Positions 55,736 to 64,000 of a DNA stretch of 64,000 nucleotides are shown here, piece after piece. This stretch comes from Pararge aegeria (Eukaryota > Arthropoda > Insecta > Lepidoptera > Nymphalidae). Position numbers and translations under genes: made by a program. Positions within the stretch are counted from its first letter, which is position 1, and each line of letters begins with the position of its first letter. The notes under the pieces are model-generated. The model made no database searches and had not been told where the DNA came from. It saw only the letters and a program-made list of their open reading frames with translations. Location: the NCBI RefSeq assembly GCF_905163445.1, contig NC_053193.1:8866001-8930000 (forward strand), read 5' to 3'.

Positions 55736-56995
55736 CAAATAAGATTTCTAGAACCATTGGCGATTTTCATTATAGATAGGTAATAGGGGTTCATTTGTCG
55801 GGTCTAGCCAAAAATGTTGAGTTATCGTGTACTTTATTGGATACAGTGAAAACGTAAATTGAGTAATAAAACCACAATAAAGTTTAGATTACTCCAAATA
55901 AATGGCGCTAGTTTTGGAGCGCCATGTTTTTGACGCATTAGATTGGAGTGCCAAAAAGTGTAGGTAACACCTTACGTACTTCAGGGTATCTCGATTATAT
56001 AGATGGCGCTGTTCTGCGTTAGCCAAGCAATTGGAGCGTGGTGGTTCTATGCCAAAAAGTTAAAGCTTAAAGTTACACTAGCCCAATGTAGATCTCTTAT
56101 ACATAGTTAGATGGCGCTAGTTTTTACATATTAACGCTACCGTGTATATACATCTTCGAATCAGCATGCTTCGCAAAGAGATATAGAAGATATAGAAGAG
56201 AAATTTTTGAGATATGTGGAAATGTTGTATTTTTTAATACCCGATAAAAAATATATATTATCCACCATTCAAAACAGTGCTCTTTTCCAAAAGTTGTTAT
56301 CATTATAAAATGATAATGATTCGTAATAAATTACCAACAAGTATAAAAGATTTACCGTTCTTGAAGTTCAAAAATAAATAACATGACTGGATGGTAGATA
56401 ACAGTTAGTATTTTGTTAAAGAAATCTTTGCCACGAAACATTAATTCGGAGTTTTTTTTTTATTTTGACATATACAACAAATATAATAATGCTATTATAG
56501 TGCACATATGACGTGGTTATAATTATAACTTTTATTATTTTTAATATAAGTATAGGCAATTGAGCGATATTTAAAGATTTGCATGTCGTAGACCGCGACG
56601 AAACATGTCATAATATTTTGTCATATTTTAAGCAAAATAATATATATGTATTTGAATAATATTTTGTTGAACCAAATATGTATTTAAATTTCAATTCGAA
56701 AAAAAATCCATGTGATCGGGGCGCCGTGTCTTGATGGATTAGCTAGGAGCGGGTTAGCTAAGTGCCTAAAAGTCAAATATCTTGCAATGTCAAGCGTAGT
56801 TAAGAGTAGATAGACGAAGCTAGTTTTGCTGAAGCCAAGCGATCGGAGCGCCGTATTTTGATTAATAGGGTTGTAGATTGGGTTATATACCAAAAGGTGA
56901 AGGTGTTGACGTTCGGTCCTCCTTCTTGATTCTTGTGACAAATTCTTAAAAGTTTCTAAATCAGCTCGATAACAAAAACTTACAAACATAGTTTA
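55736..56995. repeat. Cluster of diverged GGCGCTAG/GGAGCG repeats
   Basis: Related units, about 80-110 bases each, at 55898-55980, 55995-56080, 56100-56125, 56690-56785 (different order) and 56810-56925. Shared words: AGATGGCGCTAGTTTT, AGCCAAGC(A/G)ATTGGAGCG and TGCCAAAAAGT(G)AAGG. Strongly diverged and unclassified. Confidence 0.6.
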
Positions 56996-57959
56996 GGAGA
57001 TGATTTTTAATAGGTATTATAGGAGTTGTCTATGGATCAGGTATCCGCTTGGCCAATTTAATAATACCTACGATACGATATCTCTTTTCGCTCAATTACC
57101 TTTCTAAAGGAATCCTCATTCTTTAAAAGATATAAATTTAAAAAAAACCCCGCCTCTCTATATATTGTATATTATTCTACTAGTCAAGACCCTTCACTTG
57201 AGATCAATTTTGTGGCAGTTGTGAAAATATGTTATCCGCCATTTTGTGGCCGTGACCATGTTGGATCGATTTTCATAACAAACAGCCAAGATACTCTCGA
57301 CTAATTCGACATTTCAACAAACAGACTTTTTCAAAATATTTTTTTCCCGAACCTAGGACGTTAATGGTTGTAATGGTTGAGAAGTAGGTATTCTCGGTAC
57401 CTACTTCACCATCAGCTCCTTTATTTTGACGAGCTTAATTGCTTTCGAACCATATTGTGCAGTTCCGGTGCCCATCCGTGGTGCCAATCTTCATCAGCAT
57501 TACTTGACCAAATGTTGCTTTTCAAATGCAAAGCAAATGCTCAAATTAATTTAAATCAAATATCTCAAATCGCTATAATAATAAAATATAATATTTGAAG
57601 AGTTTCTCGATTTCTCCAGGATCCCTCCAATAGATCTTGACCTGATGAAAATGGGATCGATCATCCGGGAAGTATAGATACGCAAAATTTCAAACAAAAA
57701 AATAATTTCAAATTGGTTTATAAATGACAGAGTTCTGACGTAACCTTTTTTGTTAGTCGGTTAAAAACAAACATACCTACCGCGGTTTCCTCTCAAAGAA
57801 ATAGTCCCAAGTATTCGTTGCAAAAATAAACATTCCATTCTTGATTTATATGGAGAAAAGCTAACATCACATATTAAAATTCCTTTGAAGAGTGCCAGTG
57901 CTATGATAAGAAATTCCGACTTGAGAAATTCTAAATTATTAACAACTTAAAGTTATGCC
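56996..57959. other. Non-coding, no feature recognised
   Basis: AT-rich intergenic sequence between TAF1 and the minus-strand exon. 'GACCTGATGAAAATGGGATC' near 57640 resembles common lepidopteran repeat text, but I cannot classify it. Confidence 0.4.
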
Positions 57960-57994
57960 TTTTATTCAGGTACCCAGGTGTTTTTTACTTTATT
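57960..57994 (-). terminator. Poly(A) signals for minus-strand exon
   Basis: Reverse-complement AATAAA at 57989-57994 and 57960-57965, downstream of the stop of the open exon at 58375-58079. Confidence 0.45.
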
Positions 57995-58078
57995 TAGTCT
58001 AAATTTGTATGCTTTCTGATAAGGAAAAGTAAAGAAAAACATTTTTTTTTATATTATAAACGAATTTGAACTAACGTG

Positions 58079-58375
58079 TTATTTTGCTTTTAAATCGGAA
58101 GTTCTTAGTTCGATAAGGTACTTGTCGGCGTCAAGCAGTACTTCACGCCTGAACAACTTCTCACCTTTTACCAAGCTCGATCGTGCACGGAGTGAGAGAA
58201 CTGTTTCATCTAGTTCCCCACTAACCTTTTTACCATAGAACCACGGGGGACCGTAAGGATCTGCACCCCTACGTGGTTGGTATACCATGGATGCGTACGA
58301 AGCGCTTTGTATCCTCGTTTCTGATCCGCACCGCAAAGATCTGGAATGCTCTTCTAGTTCCATTCTCCCCAGCAC
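58079..58375 (-). CDS. Probable terminal exon of unrecognised gene
   Basis: On the minus strand an acceptor (ATTATAG) is followed at once by 98 open codons and TAA; the codon just before the exon boundary is a stop, as expected of an intron. The product is basic and soluble-looking, including P-Y-G-P-P-W-F-Y-G-K-K, S-L-R-A-R-S-S-L and F-R-R-E-V-L-L-D-A-D-K-Y-L-I-E-L-R. GC content is higher than the flanks. Two AATAAA signals (minus strand) lie about 85-120 bases past the stop. I do not recognise the family. I infer the 3' exon of a gene whose upstream exons are to the right, possibly outside this window, convergent with TAF1. Alternative: an isolated chance ORF. Confidence 0.5.
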   Translation of the reverse strand: MLGRMELEEHSRSLRCGSETRIQSASYASMVYQPRRGADPYGPPWFYGKKVSGELDETVLSLRARSSLVKGEKLFRREVLLDADKYLIELRTSDLKAK

Positions 58376-58593
58376 CTATAATATGAATAAATTCGGACTT
58401 CTAGGCAAGCGCGCTCGACCTAACGCTGCATCATCAGTTACCATCATGTGTGATTGCAGTCAAGCCCCATTCTATTCACACAATAAAAATACTTGTTGCA
58501 AAAAATTGAACTTATTGATATCTTGGTAGGTGCGTTGGGAATTTAGGACGTCGGACGTTTCGTTAGTTTGTGTATGTTATCTATGTGGACTGT

Positions 58594-59550
58594 CAAATTC
58601 AAATTCAAATTCAAATTCAAAATTTCTTTATTCATGTAGGCCTATCACAGGCACTTATGAAGCGTTCATACATAATTGTTTACATAATTGTAACGGGATG
58701 GTGATAACTTCGTTCGCCAACTTAAATCTAAAGCTACGAGGGTTCCAAACGCGCCCTGGTCTAAGAAGAGCCCACAACAAACTTAGCCGGGTAAATTTAT
58801 TTTTTTGTTATCACCATCTTCCAGTAAATTTAAATTAAGCTATGAAGCTAGTGCAATTCACACCCAAGCTTTTTTATCGTTTAAATAATCCTTAATGTTA
58901 TAATAGGATTTTTCTGTAAGCTTACGTTTTATATAAACTTTGAACTTATTGAGAGACAACTCAAAGATTTCATTTGGTAATTTGTTATAAAATAATATAC
59001 AATTGCCCTTGAATGAATTTGCAATTTTGTGTAGCCTAGTAAACTGCACAACGAGTTTATTTTTGCTTCTAATATTTATATTGTTACAGTGCATTTTCTT
59101 TTTAAATTTTGATATACTTATTTTTATGGACATAAATTAAATTTTCATATATGTACTGACTATGCACCGTCATTATTTTAACTTCATTAAATTTATCCCT
59201 TAATGACTATCTTGGGCCCATTTTATATATCGCACGAACAGCCCTTTTCTGCAGGACGAAAATATAATCTATATCAGCAGCATTACCCCATAATAAAATG
59301 CCATAGGACATAATGCTGTGAAAATAACTAAAATAAACAAGCCTAGCAGTTTCTATGTTTGTCATATGACGAATCTTTTTTACCGCGTATGCTGCAGAAC
59401 TAAGTCTGTTCGCTAAATTATTTATATGTGGGCCCCATTGAAGCTTAGCATCTAAAGTTATTCCTAAAAAGATTGTCGTATCCACCAAATCCAACTCCTC
59501 ATTATTAAGTTGTACAATGGTTTTTACTTGTCGATTCAATAAACCGATTT
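58594..59550 (-). mobile_element. 5'-truncated LINE with reverse transcriptase end
   Basis: Reading right to left: the last ~110 codons of a jockey/CR1-type ORF2 (59539-59207), the C-terminal tail (59133-58858), then a 3' UTR ending in an (AATTTG)n tail at 58594. Key residues: L-G-I-T-L-D-A-K-L-Q-W, S-Y-G-I-L-L-W-G, R-A-V-R-A-I-Y and K-L-V-V-Q-F-T-R-L-H-K. An in-frame TAG at about 59206 and a frameshift near 59130 show it is inactive. It links the widespread 3' UTR fragments in this window to their parent LINE. Confidence 0.85.
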
Positions 59551-60399
59551 AAGCTGGTTTTTATACCGAAATAAATATGCAAACAGTTGCGTGTAACAAA
59601 CAGCTTCTTTAGAATAACTATTAATAATTAGTTAACTAATAATTGTTAATTCTGTGTTTATATTAAACTGTATTTTTTCAATTTTCGGATTATTTTTTTA
59701 TCTTCAATAGCACTGTAAATTTTAACTTCGTGTCACATCAATATAAAGTTGCTAAGAATTCTCATAAATAACATACGTTTTTCAGTACTTTATCGGTAAA
59801 AGAATAAATACCCTGTCTATTAGTCACTCTAATCACGTAGCGTAGGTAAGTACCTGAGGAACTCACAACTTACATTTATTCCATGAGAGTAGGAACTTTT
59901 AGGGAAAAAAGCTTTTGCCCTCGCTATTTTGTTCGTATTACAATGTCAAATATTTGAATATGTAGATACCCATCCAAATATTTCAGAATACGTTGCATGG
60001 CTTGGGGAGGAAACAAACTTTTAACAAACGACGCGACGCGAGTAAAATTCCAAGCGTGACGCGACCAATATTGTAGAAACGCTAAAGATTTCAGTTTAAA
60101 CATAAAAATAGGTGTAAACCAAATAAAATTGATAGAAGATACTCACATTCAGAAGAAAATTAGGTAGTCATCATCATCATCATCATCGTCATTTCAACCA
60201 ATTGACGTCCACGACGACGACGACGGTCTTTTGTTTCACAATCCTTGTCTGGGCCGCTTGCCCTCAGCAGAAAAAGTAGGTAGTAGCCACTTGATTTTCT
60301 TATCCGTAGCCGCCGCGCCGTAACAAACTACCAATTACATCTTGTACTTAATAATATAAATATTAACAATATTATTTACTAATAAGTCAATATTTATTT
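59551..60399. other. Non-coding; (ATC)n/(ACG)n microsatellite
   Basis: (ATC)n and (CGA)n tracts at 60168-60225 inside otherwise unassigned AT-rich sequence. Confidence 0.5.
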
Positions 60400-60640
60400 G
60401 ACGGCCCATTGGCGCAGTTTGCTGCTACCCTGCTTACTGAGTCAAAGGCCGTGGGTTCGATTTCCATGAAAGTTTTTCAGTGTCTGGGTGTATATATGTA
60501 TATTATATGTATTTTATGTATATTATTTATAAAAATATTCATCAGTCATCGTAGTACCCATAACACAAGCTACGCTTACTTTGGGGCTAGATGGCGATGT
60601 GTGTATTGTCGTAGTACATTTATTTATTATTTTATTTATT
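60400..60640 (+). mobile_element. SINE-B copy with internal deletion
   Basis: Head GACGGCCCATTGGCGCAG...GGGTTCGATTTCC joins directly to TTTTTCAGTGTCTGGGTG, lacking about 30 bases present at 27370-27395. Confidence 0.75.
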
Positions 60641-60739
60641 AAAATATTTAATTTAATTATTTACCTACTCTTTATTTGCACTCAAAAAAATACAGAAGAA
60701 GAATAAAAAAACACAGACAGAAGCAGTACACAAAAGGCG

Positions 60740-61020
60740 GCCTTATCCCATTAAAACATGCAGAATATGGTCAATTATATTGACGTGGCCGCCTTAATAT
60801 GTTAAGGCAAATATAACCCTATGCACAGTGTACAACCCTATAGTTAGTTAGGTTATTATTTAAATATTATTTTGTTTACACCCTAAGTTTTCTTCTTAAC
60901 TTCCTATTAGGTTTATAGTAGGTTGCCTGGTAGAAATCGCTTTCAAGCGATAACGCCGCCTATCCTTTTCTTTGTCTCTTTCAATTGTGTTTTTTTATTG
61001 CTTTGTATTTAATAAATAAA
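60740..61020 (+). mobile_element. LINE 3' end, GATCGCT-hairpin family
   Basis: 'GGTTGCCTGGTAGAAATCGCTTTCAAGCGATAACGCCGCC' at 60921-60960, then CT-rich DNA and an (AATAAATAT)n tail. Upstream, 60740-60800 carries inverted GGCGGCC-type words. Confidence 0.6.
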
Positions 61021-61034
61021 TATATAATAATGAA

Positions 61035-61284
61035 TAAATATACTACGACAATACACACATCGCCATCTAGCCCCAAAGTAAGCGTAGCTTGTGTTATGGG
61101 TACTAGGATAACTGATAAATATTTTTTATTTATATTATACATAAATACTTATAATATATAGATAAACACCCAGACACTGAAAAACATTCATGTTCATCAC
61201 ACAAATATTGTCCAGTTGTGGGAATCGAACCCACGGCCTTGAACTCAGAAAGCAGGGTCGCTGCCCACTGCACCAATCGACTGT
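61035..61284 (-). mobile_element. SINE-B copy
   Basis: Reverse-strand full copy from ACACACATCGCCATCTAGCC to the head GGGAATCGAACCCACGGCC...TGCACCAATCG. Confidence 0.8.
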
Positions 61285-62094
61285 CAATTTGTTTTAGTAG
61301 ATAGGTTGGTATTGAAAACGTTATTTTTTAACTCGCCACTGATAAAAGTTAAAATACTAATAGGTATTTTAAAACACACGAAATAGATATCTAAACAAAA
61401 CTAAATTGTCAATTTTATAAGTGAGATGAGATGAGACTTGTCAATTAAGTTTAGCTAAAGCATCTATATACAGCAAGATTGATATCTATCATTAAATATT
61501 TATTATCGTGTATGTCGTTTATAAATGACAGCCTGAATGAAAGGAGTTGGTATATAGTTAAAACGTTGTAAGTACTTAACTTGCGAGTAACATAATTAGT
61601 TCGGTTAAATAAACATGATGTTTTCTTAAGACTTTAAACTTCATTAACGTGCGCAGGAAAATAAATTGCTCTATTAAAAGTGTTTTATGTAATGCTTATA
61701 AGCAGCGGAACGTAGAGACAATTTTAATTCCGGAGCAACATTCGTATTTTTAAATTCAGTTACGCGGGAACGTTCACCAGGACGCGACGAGATGGTAATC
61801 TTATTTGAGATCCGTTAATTTTTGCTGAGCACAGCACAATGGTTACAATATTAACTCATCTTATTTTCTTAAAAACGCTTTCCTATTTTATATTACCTAG
61901 GATGCAAGTTTCATACTTTAGATAGACAAAATGCACTTTGTTCGTTACAAAGTACGCTGTACGAGTACTTTGTAACTGTAGTAACTTGTTTAATAGGTAA
62001 TTATTCGGTGATCATTGCCATTGGTGCGTTTTAAGATGCCCTTGTAGAAAGTTGATAGGTATAGGCTTAGTGCAAATGCCCGAAACAATAAACC
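61285..62094. other. Non-coding; small hairpin at 61944-61976
   Basis: Only notable structure: the perfect inverted repeat GTTACAAAGTAC ... GTACTTTGTAAC with a 9-base loop. Confidence 0.5.
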
Positions 62095-62420
62095 GTAACA
62101 GCTTAGTTGTTAGGACATCTTCCTCCCTCTCGGGTGGTCTGAGTACGATCCCGACACTTCTCTGAGTTTTTGGCTTTGCTATGTGCATAATAATTAAAGC
62201 TATTAAAATATCACTTGTTTTAACAGTGAAGGAAAAACATGAAGAAACGTGGAACATGCGCGTCTCAGAGTTTTCCATAACGTACCTAAAGGGGCACGAT
62301 GTCTTAATTCCATTCAACACTTGGTCAGTATGGTTGACTGCGTCCCAAACCCTTCGAATTCTAAGAACCTTTGCCCTGTAGTGCACTAATAATTGGTTTA
62401 TTATGACGATAATGATGAAA
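62095..62420 (+). mobile_element. SINE-A copy
   Basis: Head 'AACAGCTTAGTTGTTAGGACATC' with box B GAGTACGATCCCG, body 'GTGAAGGAAAAACATGAAG', tail 'ATTATGACGATAATGATG'. Confidence 0.7.
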
Positions 62421-62544
62421 TACACAAACAAATACCCTTGGCTGGGTACCCCAAGGAAAAAAAAACCACCAGTCTCGATTAATAAATATTATTACTAACA
62501 GGTGATAATCTATGTAAATAGATGCCATTGAAAGTCTAAGCTAA

Positions 62545-62650
62545 GTAATACTACGACAATACACACATCGCCTTCTAGCTACAAAGTAGCTTGTGTTATG
62601 GGTACTAAGATAGCTGACGAATATTTTTATGAATATAATCACATATGCAC
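62545..62650 (-). mobile_element. SINE-B 3' fragment
   Basis: 'TACTACGACAATACACACATCGCC' to 'ATTTTTATGAATATAA', cut off by the Helitron-like element beginning near 62657. Confidence 0.7.
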
Positions 62651-62656
62651 TTATCT

Positions 62657-62955
62657 TAATATATATAAATCTCCTGTCACGATGTTTGTCTGCGATGGAC
62701 TCCTAAACTACTTAACCGATTTAAAATTAAATTGGTACACCGTGAGCAGTCTGGTCCAACTTAAGCGATAGGATAGCTTAGGTCTTTAATTATAGTCGCA
62801 ATTTTATTTTATTGCAAATTATTTGTCTATGATTAATTGACAGTCACAACTCACATGTTATATATAAATACTACTATACTCATTTAAGGCTTAGCGATAC
62901 TGAATACTTTAAAAACAAAATCAAACGCAGACGAAGTCGCGGGCAACAGCTAGTA
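62657..62955 (+). mobile_element. Non-autonomous Helitron-like element
   Basis: 5' 'ATATATAAATCTCCTGTCACGATGTTTGTC', middle 'AAATTGGTACACCGTGAGCAG', 3' 'GAAGTCGCGGGCAACAGCTAG' identical to 5898-5918. Confidence 0.7.
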
Positions 62956-62979
62956 ATATATAAGATAAAGATTCTACAT

Positions 62980-63105
62980 TAAGTTCTCAAAGGTGTGTGG
63001 AGTCCACCAATTTGCCCTGGGTCAGCGTGGTGGACTACGGCTTTAACCCCTTCTCATTGTGGGAGGAGACCTATGATCTATAGTGGGCTGGTAATGGGTT
63101 GATGT
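62980..63105 (+). mobile_element. SINE-A 3' fragment
   Basis: 'TCTCAAAGGTGTGTGGAGTCC', 'GTCAGCGTGGTGGACTACGGC', 'GGGCTGGTAATGGGTTGATG'. Confidence 0.7.
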
Positions 63106-64000
63106 GTTGAGGTGATATTATTTTGGATTTGCTCGTTAAAATTGATTTGGAAACGTTATATACAACCGCTCTATACCGATTTTAGTGCACGGGTTCAAAT
63201 AATGTTAGAAAGAAATTTCAAATTTATAAAAATAAAATTTGTTTCGCTCCAACTTTCAGGCTTCACGCAAAGGCGATTTTTTTTTAAATATTATACCTAC
63301 TACAGAGCGTATAGTAGACATTGAACTTTAAGAGGAATCTTATTTCTTACGCAAATAGTCCCGATAGTACCTAATCGAATTCAGGGATTTGGAGAATTCG
63401 TTTTTTAATTGTTCGTCTATACAAATTTCTTTTTGTTTAAGTAAAGTTTTAAGATGCATGCTGTCAATCCACGTCACGTTAATGAGGATAGTTTGATATG
63501 CACGAGACTCCCGTAAATTCTGCTAAAAGCGGTTCTCTTTTATTATTTATGTTGCAGCGACACGTCCTCATTAAAGGCACGGGAAGGCTTTTATGTTGAG
63601 GGGAAAATGTGAGGACGATAAAGTGAATACAATTTTAAATAACAGATTTTTAAATACACGATACCGTCTTCCATGTTTTGCTATTTGCGTTGGGTGTGAA
63701 AATATATAAGATAAGCCGTTTTTAATTCAAGAAGATGCTAATTTTAACGTCTTGCTTCGGTGTTTGTCGATTTTCCGCTTAGCAGTTGAAATTTTATTTG
63801 ATGGCTGAAGATATGTCTAGTCTACATCTAAGTTGATAACTTCCCAACAGTGATCAGAAGACTAGTTTAGCCGATGTTACCGTGATTATATTATCCTAAT
63901 TATCTTCTCGAGGATAGACTTCTAATTAGCCGGCTAGTATCGAGTTTATTATTACAGCCGCCATTAATACTATAATAATCTTTATATTTTATACGAAATA
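63106..64000. other. Non-coding, no feature recognised
   Basis: AT-rich to the window end. No exon or known repeat supported. Confidence 0.5.

Noticed and set aside
58287..58529. Plus-strand 80-codon frame overlapping the minus-strand exon
   Set aside because: It is the antisense shadow of the 58375-58079 frame; the minus strand has the acceptor, stop and poly(A) signals.
62012..62431. 139-codon minus-strand open frame, the longest outside TAF1
   Set aside because: It lies almost entirely antisense to the SINE-A copy at 62095-62420, and its composition is not protein-like.

Overview
This is an AT-rich, intron-rich, repeat-dense nuclear sequence from an insect, almost certainly a moth or butterfly. 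The evidence is the set of repeats: three tRNA-derived SINE families, Helitron-like ends terminating in a GC hairpin plus CTAG, and several non-LTR retrotransposon 3' ends with simple-repeat tails, all of types I know from lepidopteran genomes. I cannot name the species.

One complete protein-coding gene dominates the window: the orthologue of TAF1, the largest subunit of the general transcription factor TFIID. It runs on the plus strand from the ATG at 29514 to the TAG at 55569-55571. I could place 34 coding exons with GT-AG junctions and continuous phase, giving 1841 codons plus stop. In order the protein has an N-terminal TBP-binding segment, the central TAF1 acetyltransferase-type (DUF3591) region with its winged helix, a CCHC zinc knuckle, two bromodomains, two AT-hooks and a short acidic tail. 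Two poly(A) signals lie 120-150 bases after the stop.

The 29 kb upstream of TAF1 contain no exon I can support. They hold decayed or non-autonomous mobile elements: a 1.83 kb TIR transposon nested in a SINE (335-2165) that keeps a broken Cys/His-rich exon, Helitron-like elements, SINEs, LINE tails and a ~43-bp minisatellite (26040-26585). TAF1's introns carry many of the same families. All six SINE-A copies there are in the sense orientation, and two stop 13-14 bases before a splice acceptor. A short poly(A) retroelement sits exactly at the exon 12 donor.

Downstream, 55.7-57.0 kb is a cluster of old diverged repeats. A minus-strand open exon with a splice acceptor, stop and poly(A) signals (58375-58079) is probably the last exon of an unrecognised gene lying tail-to-tail with TAF1. 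A 5'-truncated LINE with a broken reverse transcriptase end follows, then more SINEs and a Helitron.

I see no clearly new multi-gene system. The most informative observations are the skippable AT-hook cassette exon of TAF1, the mobile elements at its splice sites, and the nested transposons whose empty sites are preserved elsewhere in the window.
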